DNA from: Flavivirga jejuensis
GTDB taxonomy: Bacteria > Bacteroidota > Bacteroidia > Flavobacteriales > Flavobacteriaceae
Assembly: GCF_030540765.1 (NCBI RefSeq)
Contig: NZ_JAUOEL010000001.1
Location: 496,001-560,000, forward strand
Direction: 5' to 3'
DNA length: 64,000 nt
The notes under the pieces were generated by a model. That model was not told the origin of the DNA and did no database searches. It saw nothing but the letters and a program-made list of their open reading frames with translations. This document shows positions 9,270 through 18,095 of the stretch, one piece after another (position 1 is the first letter of the stretch; the number at the start of each line of letters is the position of its first letter). A program made the position numbers and the translations under genes.

Positions 9270-9953
9270 CTAGCATATTAATTTATATCCGAATCCACGA
9301 ACATTAATAATTTGTATGGTATCGTCTTGATTTAGTTTTTTACGAAGTTTAGTAATAAACACATCCATACTTCGGGCATTAAAAAAATCATCATTTCCCC
9401 AGAGTTTATTTAAAATTAAAGAGCGGTCTAAAACTTGATTTTTATTTTTTATTAAATGAAACAACAAATGTGCTTCACGATGTGTTAATTGCACACTAAT
9501 ATCATTTTTATATTGTAGGATTTGTTTAGTAAAATTGAATGTATAACTTCCAATCTGTAATAATTCTGATGTATTTTGAAGTTTAGCCCTATTTAGTAAA
9601 TTATTAATTCTAACAATTAATTCTTCCATACTAAAAGGTTTTTTTAAATAATCATTTCCGCCAATAGAAAAACCTTCAACAACATCTTGTGTTTGAGATC
9701 TTGCTGTTAAAAAAATTATAGGAATACTATTGTCGGTAGCTCTAATTTCTTTAGCCAATGTGAAGCCATCCTTTTTAGGCATCATAATATCTAGAACTAA
9801 CAATTCTGGATTTGAGTTTTTATAAATTTCAAAAGCAGTTTCACCATTATTACATAACAAAACCTTGAATTGCCGTGTCTCTAAACTTTCTTTTATTATC
9901 TGCCCTAGAGCGGGTTCATCCTCCGCCAAAAGTATTGTTGTGAATTTACTCAT
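9270..9953 (-). CDS. OmpR/PhoB-family response regulator (RprY-like)
   Basis: 227 residues. Receiver domain at residues 1-120 with the acidic pocket E11-D12, phospho-acceptor D55 (LLVLDIMMPKKDG), a T/S in FLTARS and the conserved lysine in KKPFSMEEL. The C-terminal winged helix (from about 130) has the OmpR signature LTHREAHLLFHLIKNKNQVLDRSLILNKLWG...DVFITKLRKKL...IINVRGFGYKL. Its start overlaps the end of the histidine kinase gene by 8 bp, giving a translationally coupled pair. The likely DNA target is the GTTAAC array at 11500-11525. Confidence 0.92.
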   Translation of the reverse strand: MSKFTTILLAEDEPALGQIIKESLETRQFKVLLCNNGETAFEIYKNSNPELLVLDIMMPKKDGFTLAKEIRATDNSIPIIFLTARSQTQDVVEGFSIGGNDYLKKPFSMEELIVRINNLLNRAKLQNTSELLQIGSYTFNFTKQILQYKNDISVQLTHREAHLLFHLIKNKNQVLDRSLILNKLWGNDDFFNARSMDVFITKLRKKLNQDDTIQIINVRGFGYKLIC

Positions 9954-11460
9954 TTGGAAGTGTTATTTTAAAGGTTGTAAGGCTATTATCTAGGTCTAAT
10001 TGAATAGAACCTCCATGCTTTTCCACAATTTTTTTAGTATAGTATAACCCAATACCAAACCCTTTTACATCGTGGGTATTCCCTTTTGGAATGCGGTAAA
10101 ATTTTTCGAAAATTTTGTCTTTGGTTGCTCTTGTGAGTGAATTTCCAGAATCGGAAATAGAAATTGTGAACGCAAACGAGTTTTGAGTTAGATGAATAAT
10201 AATAGGATCGCCTCCATACTTGATAGCATTATCTATAATATTATTAATAGCGTTCTCAAAATGAAACACATCCAAATTAGCCATTATGGATTCGGATGAG
10301 GGGTTATAAGTAATCGTTTTTACTTTGGTTTGCATATTATGTTTTTCAACAATAGAAAGTAATAGGTCTGTTACATTATATGTTTCCTTTTTTAATTCTA
10401 AATTACCACTATCTAAGGTCGCTGTTTCAAGAAGTTTTTCGACCATTGTATTAAGTTTAGATAATTGGCTGCTAGACACATCTAAATAAGTTTTTGTCTT
10501 TTCTTTATTGTCTATAACATTAAAGTTCTTTATGCTTTCTAAGGCAACCCCTATTGTGGCAATTGGCGTTTTAAACTCGTGTGTAATGTTGCCTATTAAA
10601 TCATTTTTTACTTCGGCTAATTGCTTTTGTTGTTTAATGATTTTTAAAAGATAAAATAAACAACTTATAACCGCTAACACAAGTAGCGTAGAAATAAGAA
10701 TGCTTGTTAAAATTCGCCTTAAAATAATTTTAGTTTCATTAGAGAAATAAATTTTTAAATCGCTATCTTTAGGTAGATAAGTAGTTTTTGATGAGAGTAC
10801 TAAAGAAGCATTTTTAATATGATCTTGAACAAATCCCTTCGTATTAATGATGTCATTTTTATAAGATAATCTGTAATTGATTTCTAGTTTTTTTCTATTA
10901 AAGTCATTCCGCAATAAACTATCAATTTTCTTTAGTTGTAAAGAATCGTGTGCCATGGAAATTAAAACTTTAGAAGTAAGTTTCTTAAAGTTACTTATAT
11001 GCGAAGAATGACTAGTTGAATCAATAGATTTTTTTAAAATAATCCTATTAATACGCTGCTTCTTTTTCGAAGTGTTTTTAAAAGGATACTCAATCAGACT
11101 GTCAGATTTCAAATCTTTTAATAAAGCAATATCGTCATTGAATTCAATATTCAATGAATCTGTGTTAGAAACACTATTTGTAAATACCTCGATATCGCGG
11201 TATATACTATCTAAAATGTCTTTATTAAGAGGTGTATCGTCGTCGTACTCATGATTAAAAGCGAATGCCAATGTGTTTGTTTCGGCAAGATTTGCAAAAT
11301 AAGTCTCAACAACATTATCTAAACTTGTTTGTACACTATTAATTAATTGTTGCTTACTAGCAAGATAGTTTTTGTAATTCCAATACACTTGAACACTTAT
11401 AGTACTTAATATAACAAGTATTATTATATATAAAATCCATTTATATCTTAAGTCATTCAT
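9946..11460 (-). CDS. Two-component sensor histidine kinase (RprX-like)
   Basis: 504 residues. TM1 at about 7-27, a periplasmic sensor region of about 220 residues without a recognisable domain, TM2 at about 249-274, then HisKA with the phospho-acceptor H294 (NITHEFKTPIATIG) and HATPase_c with N-box NAINNIIDNAIKYGG, G1 ISDSGN, and G2 KGFGIGLYYTKKIVEKHGG. This is the layout of the Bacteroidetes RprX kinases. It is transcribed divergently from the GLPGLI/TonB-barrel operon and shares a 126-bp control region with it. The signal it detects is unknown. Confidence 0.92.
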   Translation of the reverse strand: MNDLRYKWILYIIILVILSTISVQVYWNYKNYLASKQQLINSVQTSLDNVVETYFANLAETNTLAFAFNHEYDDDTPLNKDILDSIYRDIEVFTNSVSNTDSLNIEFNDDIALLKDLKSDSLIEYPFKNTSKKKQRINRIILKKSIDSTSHSSHISNFKKLTSKVLISMAHDSLQLKKIDSLLRNDFNRKKLEINYRLSYKNDIINTKGFVQDHIKNASLVLSSKTTYLPKDSDLKIYFSNETKIILRRILTSILISTLLVLAVISCLFYLLKIIKQQKQLAEVKNDLIGNITHEFKTPIATIGVALESIKNFNVIDNKEKTKTYLDVSSSQLSKLNTMVEKLLETATLDSGNLELKKETYNVTDLLLSIVEKHNMQTKVKTITYNPSSESIMANLDVFHFENAINNIIDNAIKYGGDPIIIHLTQNSFAFTISISDSGNSLTRATKDKIFEKFYRIPKGNTHDVKGFGIGLYYTKKIVEKHGGSIQLDLDNSLTTFKITLPNE

Positions 11461-11499
11461 ATATCAAAAGTAAATGTTAAAACCATATAAAACCAATCG

Positions 11500-11525
11500 G
11501 TTAACACACGTTAACACTCGTTAAC
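11500..11525. promoter_or_regulatory. Three GTTAAC boxes at exact 10-bp intervals (candidate response-regulator operator)
   Basis: GTTAAC occurs at 11500-11505, 11510-11515 and 11520-11525 in the divergent region between the histidine kinase and the first GLPGLI gene. One helical turn between direct repeats is the spacing expected for tandem OmpR-family dimers. The array ends about 22 bp before a CATATTTG box (11548-11555), so it overlaps or abuts the -33 region of the GLPGLI promoter, an activator-like position. Confidence 0.6.
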
Positions 11526-11547
11526 TATAAAAAGACATAATACTTTT

Positions 11548-11555
11548 CATATTTG
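11548..11555 (+). promoter_or_regulatory. Candidate -7 box for the GLPGLI/TonB-barrel operon
   Basis: CATATTTG matches the Bacteroidetes -7 consensus TAnnTTTG at 7 of 8 weighted positions and lies 31 bp before the ATG at 11587. No good -33 element is present; the GTTAAC array occupies that place, consistent with activator-dependent transcription. Confidence 0.45.
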
Positions 11556-11586
11556 TAATGTATTAATCAAAAAACAAAGTTTAGTT

Positions 11587-12402
11587 ATGACAATTAAAAG
11601 CACACGTATCTTTTTAATAGTATTATTTATTATTAATACTATTTCGGCTCAAGATTTTCAAGGCATTGCTACCTATAAATCACATAGAAAAGTAGATTTA
11701 AAAATGGGAGATGATACTATAAATTCAGAAAGGCAAAAACAGATTCAAGAGCAGCTAAAAAAGCAGTTTCAACAAGAGTATACATTAAAATTCACCCAAT
11801 ACGAATCTGTTTATAAGCGAAATGAAAAGCTAGAAGCACCTTCACCTTCGTCATCTGGAATAAGAATTAATGTCACACAAGGCGCAGATATTATGTATAA
11901 GAATGTTAAAGAGAACCGCTATACTAATAATACTGAAATTTTCGGAAAACTATTTTTAATAAAAGACAGTTTATCAAATAGGAAATGGAAACTTGTAAAT
12001 GAAACTAAAAACATAGGAGAATACACGTGTTATAAAGCGACGTTTAATGATACATATGAAACACAAAGTATTAGTGATAAAGGCGAAATAGAGATTGTTA
12101 AAAAAGAAAGAGTTACTACAGCATGGTATACACCCCAAATCCCTGTAAGTAATGGGCCTACGGATTATTATGGGCTACCAGGATTAATTCTTGAGATTAA
12201 TGATGATGAGCTAACTTTAGTTTGCACTAAAATTGTTTTAAACCCAAAAGAGTCATTCAAAATTAGCGAGCCAAAAAAAGGCAAAGAAGTGACACAAAAA
12301 ATGTATGATGAGATTCTGGATAAAAAATCTAAAGAAATGATGGAAAGCTTTAAGTCTAGACGTGGTGATGGGGAAAGAGTCATGATTAGAATGGGAGGTT
12401 AA
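11587..12402 (+). CDS. GLPGLI family protein (first of two)
   Basis: 271 residues with a signal peptide (about 1-21, ending ISAQ). The family-naming motif GLPGLI is at residues 196-201 inside WYTPQIPVSNGPTDYYGLPGLILEIND. Upstream are the other family blocks: IKDSLSNRKWKLVNETKNIGEYTCYKAT (a W-K-x(n)-E-T-K-x-I-x-x-Y-x-C-x-K-A pattern). The family is confined to Bacteroidetes and of unknown biochemical function; it is often encoded beside TonB-dependent-receptor-like barrels. Here it heads a three-gene unit (GLPGLI, GLPGLI, barrel) opposite a two-component system. Confidence 0.88.
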   Translation: MTIKSTRIFLIVLFIINTISAQDFQGIATYKSHRKVDLKMGDDTINSERQKQIQEQLKKQFQQEYTLKFTQYESVYKRNEKLEAPSPSSSGIRINVTQGADIMYKNVKENRYTNNTEIFGKLFLIKDSLSNRKWKLVNETKNIGEYTCYKATFNDTYETQSISDKGEIEIVKKERVTTAWYTPQIPVSNGPTDYYGLPGLILEINDDELTLVCTKIVLNPKESFKISEPKKGKEVTQKMYDEILDKKSKEMMESFKSRRGDGERVMIRMGG

Positions 12403-12459
12403 TTTTAAGAATAATTTAACATTTAATATTTAAACTATAGTAGAAGTCTTTTGTCTTAC

Positions 12460-12478
12460 AGGTGTTAATGTAACACCT
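12460..12478. promoter_or_regulatory. Perfect 8-bp inverted repeat between the two GLPGLI genes
   Basis: AGGTGTTA-atg-TAACACCT. It sits in the 98-bp gap between the GLPGLI genes and is not followed by a T-run, so it is not a standard terminator. It could be an mRNA-stabilising hairpin or an operator. Confidence 0.45.
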
Positions 12479-12500
12479 AATTCTTTAAAGATTTCATAAC

Positions 12501-13391
12501 ATGATTAAATCCATTTTCAATAAATTAATTATAGCAACGGGCTTTTTTGTTTCAGTTTGTTCGTATGCTCAAAAAGATTTTCAAGGGAAGGCCTATTATC
12601 AATCTAAAACCTCTGTAGATATGAGCAATTTTGGTAGACCTGGAATGAGCGAAGATCAGAAAAAACGAATTGCTGACCGTATGAAAAGTATATTTGAAAA
12701 AACATATATACTAACATTCACACAATCGGAATCTATTTATAAAGAAGAAGAAAAATTAGAAGCTCCAAGTCAAGGAGGTAGAGGGGGAAGGTTTGCAATG
12801 ATGAGCAGTAGTTTTACCAGAGGACCGCAATATAAAAATGTTAAAAGCAAATCGTTATTAGAAGATCAAGAATTTTTTGGAAAACAATTTTTAATAAAAG
12901 ATTCATTACCACAGTACAATTGGAAAATGGGAAGTGAAACCAAGCAAATAGGGAAATATTTGTGTTTTAAAGCCACTGCGACCATACAATCAAATGCTTA
13001 CGATTTCACAAATTTTAGAAGACCACCAAATAGAGAAGAAAATAATAAGGAACAGGATTCTGCCAAAGCTAAAGAAGCAGAAGAAGACACAAACACCACC
13101 AGAGAAATTAAAATTGTTGCATGGTATACCATGCAAATCCCTATTAATCAAGGTCCAGGTGAATATTGGGGATTGCCAGGGTTAATATTAGAAGTTAATG
13201 CAGATAAAACCACCATTTTATGTTCTAAAATAGTTATGAATCCTGAAGAAAAAACAACTATTAAAGCACCTTCTAAAGGCAAAAAAGTAACAAGAGATGA
13301 GTACGATATTATTGTAAAGAAAAAAACGGAGGAAGTGCGCGAAAACTTTAGAGGTAGAGGCGGCCGAGGTGGCGGAGGTAGAAGAGGTTAA
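12501..13391 (+). CDS. GLPGLI family protein with Gly/Arg-rich C-terminus (second of two)
   Basis: 296 residues, signal peptide about 1-23 (ending SYAQ). The GLPGLI motif is at 224-229 (YWGLPGLILEVN), with the block IKDSLPQYNWKMGSETKQIGKYLCFKAT. It is a clear paralogue of the preceding gene. Differences are an acidic/lysine insert at about 175-200 (PPNREENNKEQDSAKAKEAEEDTNT) and an unusual tail beginning RENFRGRGG and composed only of G and R to the end. It lies 48 bp before the barrel gene, almost certainly on one transcript. Confidence 0.87.
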   Translation: MIKSIFNKLIIATGFFVSVCSYAQKDFQGKAYYQSKTSVDMSNFGRPGMSEDQKKRIADRMKSIFEKTYILTFTQSESIYKEEEKLEAPSQGGRGGRFAMMSSSFTRGPQYKNVKSKSLLEDQEFFGKQFLIKDSLPQYNWKMGSETKQIGKYLCFKATATIQSNAYDFTNFRRPPNREENNKEQDSAKAKEAEEDTNTTREIKIVAWYTMQIPINQGPGEYWGLPGLILEVNADKTTILCSKIVMNPEEKTTIKAPSKGKKVTRDEYDIIVKKKTEEVRENFRGRGGRGGGGRRG

Positions 13392-13439
13392 CAAAATTAG
13401 GATCATAATTATTTATAATAAAAGCGTATCACAAATTAT

Positions 13440-16151
13440 ATGAAATTAAAAATAACTTTGTTACTAATATTAGTAGCAAGCAGCGTTTCTTTTGCTCAGG
13501 TTAGAATACAAGGTGTTGTAAAAGACAGCATAGGAAATCCATTAGAATTAGCAAATGTTGTTGCCATAAACCAGGAAACAAAAGCTTTAGATTCTTATGG
13601 TATCACAAATGATGAAGGGCGTTATAAACTTAATTTAAAGAAAAATGCCACCTATAAGTTACAAGTGAGTTACATAGGTATGAAAACAGGTGAGCACATT
13701 ATAGAAACGAAGGAAGAAACGATTACTAAAGATTTTAATTTGTACGCCGATAATGCTTTAGATGCAGTAGAATTAGTTTACGAAATGCCTGTAACCGTTA
13801 AAGGAGATACTTTAATATATAATGCCGACTCATTTAATACAGGAACAGAAAGGAAATTAGAAGACGTGCTTGAAAATTTACCTGGAGTAGAAATTAATGA
13901 CGACGGAGAAATAGAAGTAGAGGGTAAAGTAGTAAATAAAGTCATGGTGGAAGGCAAAGATTTTTTTGACGGCGATTCTAAATTAGCCATAGAAAACATC
14001 CCATCTAATGCTGTAGATAAAGTACAAGTACTTAAAAACTTTTCGGAAATAGGACAGTTAAAGAGCGTTACAAATAATGAAGATAATGTTGCCATAAATA
14101 TAAAACTAAAAGAAGGTAAAAAGAATTTTTGGTTTGGTAATGTAACAGCTGGCGGTGGCGCATCTAATGATAATGAACTCTATTTGTTACAGCCTAAACT
14201 TTTTTACTACAGCCCAGAGTATAGTATAAATACTATTACGGATTTTAATAATATTGGGGAAATTGCTTTTTCACGTCGCGATTATTTCAACTTTACAGGT
14301 GGTTTTAGAAGTCCTAGTCGTCAAAGCGGAACTAATATTAACTTAGGAAGTAATAATCTTGGTTTTTTAACGGTTCAAAATAACAGAGCTAAAGATATTA
14401 TTACCAAGTTTGGCGCAGCAAATTTTAGTTGGTCACCAAATAAAGCTTTAGATTTAAGTGGGTTTGCTATTTTTTCGAGCAGTAGAACAGAGTTACAAGA
14501 AAACAGAGATGTTCAATATATTGATCCAGATAATGCCGATCGTGATGAGAGTACCGAGAGTAATACATTACAGCGAAGCGATTTAGGAATGCTTAAATTA
14601 TCGGCTAAATATAAGCCTAATGTTAACAATCAGTTAGATTATGATGTTTTAGGACGTATATCCAAAGAGTCTCAAGATCAACTTTTTTTCTCTTCACGTA
14701 ATGGCGATATAGATGAATTAGAAAGTTCATCACCATATAGTATCAGTCAAAATTTAAATTATTACTACACGCTTAATGAAACTAATATTTTTTCATTAGA
14801 AGTTCAGAATTTAATACAAGATGAAGATCCTTTTTATAATGCTATATTAGAAGATAAAGATAATTATGAAGAAACCGCTACTGTTTTAGGGTTAGATGGT
14901 GCTCAAATTGATTATAACGTAGCACAAGAAAAACGTGTTAAGTCGAACCAAACAGATGCTAAATTAGATTATTGGAATATATTAAATAATAAAAGTGATA
15001 TAAATTTTACTTTAGGAACTATATTAAGCAATCAAAAATTTAACTCTAATATTTTTCAATTTTTAGATAATGATTTTGAGTTTAATACAACACCAACAAT
15101 TAATGACGGGTTAGATGCTAATGATATTAAATACAATTTTAGTGATGTATATTTAGCTTTGCATTATAGGTTAAAATCTGGTATTTTTACATTTACTCCT
15201 GGTATTTCGGCACATGCATATGGTGTTAAAAATACACAGTTTAATACAGAGGTAACCGATAATTTTTCTAGATTTCTTCCAGATTTTAACATGAGAATAC
15301 AGTTAAAAAAGAGCGAGCAAATTGTTTTAAATTATGCTATGCAAACACAATTTACAGATGTTTCAAACTTTGCGAGAGGCTTAGTGCTTAATAATTATAA
15401 CGCCTTGTTTGCAGGTAATCCAGAATTAGAAAGTGCTTTAACACATAATCTTAATTTGGTGTATTCAAGTTTTAATATGTTTAACTATACCAATGTTTTT
15501 GCACGCTTAAATTATAGTAAAAGTGTTGATAATATTAGAAATGAATCTGAATTTATTGATGATGTTATTCGTGTTAGTTCACCTTTAAATTCCAATTTTT
15601 CAGATGAAAGTGCTAGTGCTAGCGGAAGGTTTCAACGTACATTTGGTAAGCTTAGAGCTAGTTTAAATGGGAATTTTAACTATTCTAAATACAATCAGTT
15701 TGTTGGAAACGCACAATCTGTAAATGAAAGTTTTTCACAAACCTATAGACTACAATTAAGAACAAGCTTTAAAACAGCACCAAATATTGAATTAAATTAC
15801 CGTTATAATATACAAGATAATAACCAGGGAGGTACTAACACAAAATTCTTTACAAAAGCACCGTCTGTAGAAGTTGATGCCCTTATTTTAAAGTCGTTTA
15901 CTTTTAAAAGCGATTATTCGTATAATAATTTTAGCGATGAAGAAGGTACTATTAATAGTTACGAATTTTTAAATGCTTCATTATCATATAAAAAAGATAG
16001 AGATGCTAAATTTGAATACGAAATTAAAGCGACTAATTTATTTGACACTAAATCGCAAAATAATGTGAATTCAGGAAACTTATCGGTAAGTGCTACCGAG
16101 TATTTTATTCAACCTTTATACGTATCATTTAGATTGCGCTATGAATTGTAA
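13440..16151 (+). CDS. TonB-dependent-receptor-like outer-membrane beta-barrel protein with CarboxypepD_reg-like domain
   Basis: 903 residues. Signal peptide MKLKITLLLILVASSVSFAQ, then an N-terminal carboxypeptidase-regulatory-like beta-sandwich (VRIQGVVKDSIGNPLELANVVAI... about 21-110). Next comes a plug-like segment (LEDVLENLPGVEINDDGEIEVEGKVVNKVMVEGKDFFDGD, about 140-185) and a long barrel of repeated aromatic-bounded beta-strands up to the terminal FRLRYEL. This is the outer-membrane-beta-barrel (OMP_b-brl_3) type, related to but distinct from SusC. With two GLPGLI proteins upstream it probably forms an envelope module. Substrate unknown; no SusD partner is present, which argues against classical polysaccharide uptake. 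Confidence 0.85.
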   Translation: MKLKITLLLILVASSVSFAQVRIQGVVKDSIGNPLELANVVAINQETKALDSYGITNDEGRYKLNLKKNATYKLQVSYIGMKTGEHIIETKEETITKDFNLYADNALDAVELVYEMPVTVKGDTLIYNADSFNTGTERKLEDVLENLPGVEINDDGEIEVEGKVVNKVMVEGKDFFDGDSKLAIENIPSNAVDKVQVLKNFSEIGQLKSVTNNEDNVAINIKLKEGKKNFWFGNVTAGGGASNDNELYLLQPKLFYYSPEYSINTITDFNNIGEIAFSRRDYFNFTGGFRSPSRQSGTNINLGSNNLGFLTVQNNRAKDIITKFGAANFSWSPNKALDLSGFAIFSSSRTELQENRDVQYIDPDNADRDESTESNTLQRSDLGMLKLSAKYKPNVNNQLDYDVLGRISKESQDQLFFSSRNGDIDELESSSPYSISQNLNYYYTLNETNIFSLEVQNLIQDEDPFYNAILEDKDNYEETATVLGLDGAQIDYNVAQEKRVKSNQTDAKLDYWNILNNKSDINFTLGTILSNQKFNSNIFQFLDNDFEFNTTPTINDGLDANDIKYNFSDVYLALHYRLKSGIFTFTPGISAHAYGVKNTQFNTEVTDNFSRFLPDFNMRIQLKKSEQIVLNYAMQTQFTDVSNFARGLVLNNYNALFAGNPELESALTHNLNLVYSSFNMFNYTNVFARLNYSKSVDNIRNESEFIDDVIRVSSPLNSNFSDESASASGRFQRTFGKLRASLNGNFNYSKYNQFVGNAQSVNESFSQTYRLQLRTSFKTAPNIELNYRYNIQDNNQGGTNTKFFTKAPSVEVDALILKSFTFKSDYSYNNFSDEEGTINSYEFLNASLSYKKDRDAKFEYEIKATNLFDTKSQNNVNSGNLSVSATEYFIQPLYVSFRLRYEL

Positions 16152-16169
16152 AAAAATATAAGATTTTTA

Positions 16170-16200
16170 TTTGTAGTATAGAAGAACAATAATATATTTG
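16170..16200 (+). promoter_or_regulatory. Consensus Bacteroidetes promoter of the tRNA-Tyr gene
   Basis: TTTG at 16170-16173, 19-bp spacer, TATATTTG at 16193-16200: a perfect match to the -33/-7 pattern of Flavobacterial housekeeping promoters. Transcription would start a few bases before the tRNA at 16212. Confidence 0.75.
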
Positions 16201-16211
16201 CGGTCAGTTTT

Positions 16212-16293
<82 letters not shown>

Positions 16294-16304
16294 CGAATGA
16301 ATAG

Positions 16305-16340
16305 AAAAAGCAAGCAAAATTTAAAGCTTGCTTTTTTATT
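16305..16340 (+). terminator. Rho-independent terminator of tRNA-Tyr
   Basis: AAAAAGCAAGC at 16305-16315 pairs with GCTTGCTTTTT at 16326-16336, followed by T-rich DNA. It lies 12 bp after the tRNA. Confidence 0.85.
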
Positions 16341-16499
16341 TTGTGGGTTTTTCTATTTTCAAAATCTATCTAAAAGATTGTTTTAAATAAAATAACCGCT
16401 TTTTTGATTTAAATCACCTTGTTTAACAATCAAAAAGAACAAACTTTAACTGTTTAAAGCCACTAAAAATAGCTATTATGAATCTCGAGTTTTATAAAC

Positions 16500-17588
16500 T
16501 TATTCTTTTATAAACTTTATGGTATGCTCATTTTTAATCTTTAAAAAATATACTCCATTAGTAAGGTTTTGAATATCTATCTTTTCATTGTTAGAAATAG
16601 TTCCTTCGTTTATTTTGTTTCCTATAATATTATAAATGATATAATTTTCAGTTTTTGAAAGACCAGAAATTTGAATAAGACCTTTTGAAGGGTTTGGGAA
16701 ACTTTTAATTGAATTTTTTGCAGAGTGGCTGTTTATACTAAGTGGGGGTGAGAGATTGAATTTAGAAATTTTGCTAGAAATAGGCTGGGACATATACAAG
16801 TCATTTCCGTTAAGCACGATTCCATAAGGTTCAGTGTCAACCAACCCAGTAGTTACTACAGTTGTTGGTATAATTGGTAAGGTCTCAGTGATGTCTATTT
16901 TAGAAATTTTCTGCCCAAAATAATCAGCGATATATAAAATATTTCCATTAAGTTCCAATCCATAAGCACTACTTAACCCAGATCCAGTATGAGATACAAC
17001 AGGTATTGGTATAGCTGGTAAAGGATTAGTAGTAATGTCTATTTTAGAAATTTTGTTAGAAGAAGAACCGTTTTGAGTAAAATACAAGTCATTTCCGTTA
17101 ATTGCCATTCCAATAGGGAGCAATAATGTCCTTACTACCTCTGTTGGCGTTGGTGTGGTTTCGGTGATGTCTATTTTAGAAATTTTGGTTAATTCGGCAA
17201 TATACAGCTCATTTCCATTAAGTATTATTCCAGAAAGAGTCGTAAGTCCACTAATTACAGATGTTGGTGTAATTGGTGGCGTCTGGGAAATGTCTATTTT
17301 AGAGATTGTACCACCAGCTTGAGAAATATACAAATCATTTCCATTAAGTGCCAATCCAGTTGGGGAACTTAATCCAGTTGTTACTATAGGAGTTGGTGTT
17401 ATTGGTGTGCTTTCAGTGATGTCTATTTTATATATTGTGCTACTACTATGTTGAGCAAAATACAAATCGTTCCCATTAAGTACCATGCCTTGAGGGAGGT
17501 TTAATTTAGTTGCTACATCAATAGTTTGTGCTATAAGATTACTACAGCTTAAAAATAGAATTGCGGTAAGTAAATAAATTTGTTTCAT
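16500..17588 (-). CDS. Secreted beta-propeller repeat protein with T9SS C-terminal sorting domain
   Basis: 362 residues from the ATG at 17588, which begins the signal peptide MKQIYLLTAILFLSCSNLIAQ; the upstream in-frame start gives a non-signal N-terminus. The body is at least six tandem units of about 45 residues, each carrying GL.LNGNDLY.(S/T/A)Q...SKIDIT(E)T.P..PT.VV. This is a regular six-bladed (SMP-30/NHL-like) propeller. The last about 75 residues (FPNPSKGLIQISGLSKTENYIIYNIIGNKINEGTI...GVYFLKIKNEHTIKFIKE) form a type A type IX secretion sorting domain, so the protein should be exported across the outer membrane. Ligand unknown. Confidence 0.85.
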   Translation of the reverse strand: MKQIYLLTAILFLSCSNLIAQTIDVATKLNLPQGMVLNGNDLYFAQHSSSTIYKIDITESTPITPTPIVTTGLSSPTGLALNGNDLYISQAGGTISKIDISQTPPITPTSVISGLTTLSGIILNGNELYIAELTKISKIDITETTPTPTEVVRTLLLPIGMAINGNDLYFTQNGSSSNKISKIDITTNPLPAIPIPVVSHTGSGLSSAYGLELNGNILYIADYFGQKISKIDITETLPIIPTTVVTTGLVDTEPYGIVLNGNDLYMSQPISSKISKFNLSPPLSINSHSAKNSIKSFPNPSKGLIQISGLSKTENYIIYNIIGNKINEGTISNNEKIDIQNLTNGVYFLKIKNEHTIKFIKE

Positions 17589-18036
17589 GATTTGATTATT
17601 GAAATACTTGCCCCGAATAATCAGATAATGTTGTGCCAATTCTAACTAGAATAAAAAGAACTAGCAAGGATGATTAATACAAAGAATAAAATAGAAGGAA
17701 CTCTTTTTGCATAGTTGAAATAACTATGCCTTTTATAGGATAGTTTCATAATAAGTAGGTTTAAAATCTATTTTATTGGGACAAATAAGATTTATTTAAC
17801 AAAAATAAGCGATTTTTCTGATAAAGTAAATTCATGTGTTTACAAAAAGACTTTCTAATATAAAAAAAGTGAATACTTTTCGTTAAAATGCATATTTCCT
17901 CTGATTTTAAATGGTTTAACCTTTTAAAATTGGTAATATAGAGATCGTTAGAAAGAACTCCATTTGCCTAAACTAAGACTTTTTTTGCTAAAAACAGAAT
18001 AAGTGTTTTTTCTTACAAATTTAAGTTTATTTACAA
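17589..18036. other. Gene-free spacer
   Basis: About 450 bp of AT-rich DNA between the start of the propeller gene and the metK terminator. No open frame with coding character or RNA gene was found. It should contain the promoter of the propeller gene near 17600-17800, but no convincing box was recognised. Confidence 0.5.
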
Positions 18037-18076
18037 AAAAGAGGCTGTCTTAAAACTAATTTAGACAGCCTCTTTT
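18037..18076 (-). terminator. Terminator downstream of metK
   Basis: AAAAGAGGCTGTCT at 18037-18050 pairs with AGACAGCCTCTTTT at 18063-18076: a 14-bp stem with a 12-nt loop and T-runs on both strands, 20 bp beyond the metK stop codon. It can work in both directions. Confidence 0.85.
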
Positions 18077-18095
18077 AATATTTATAAAATGAATT

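Noticed and set aside
12460-12478. Terminator between the two GLPGLI genes
   Set aside because: The hairpin has no T-run and the downstream genes appear co-expressed, so it was listed only as an unexplained inverted repeat.
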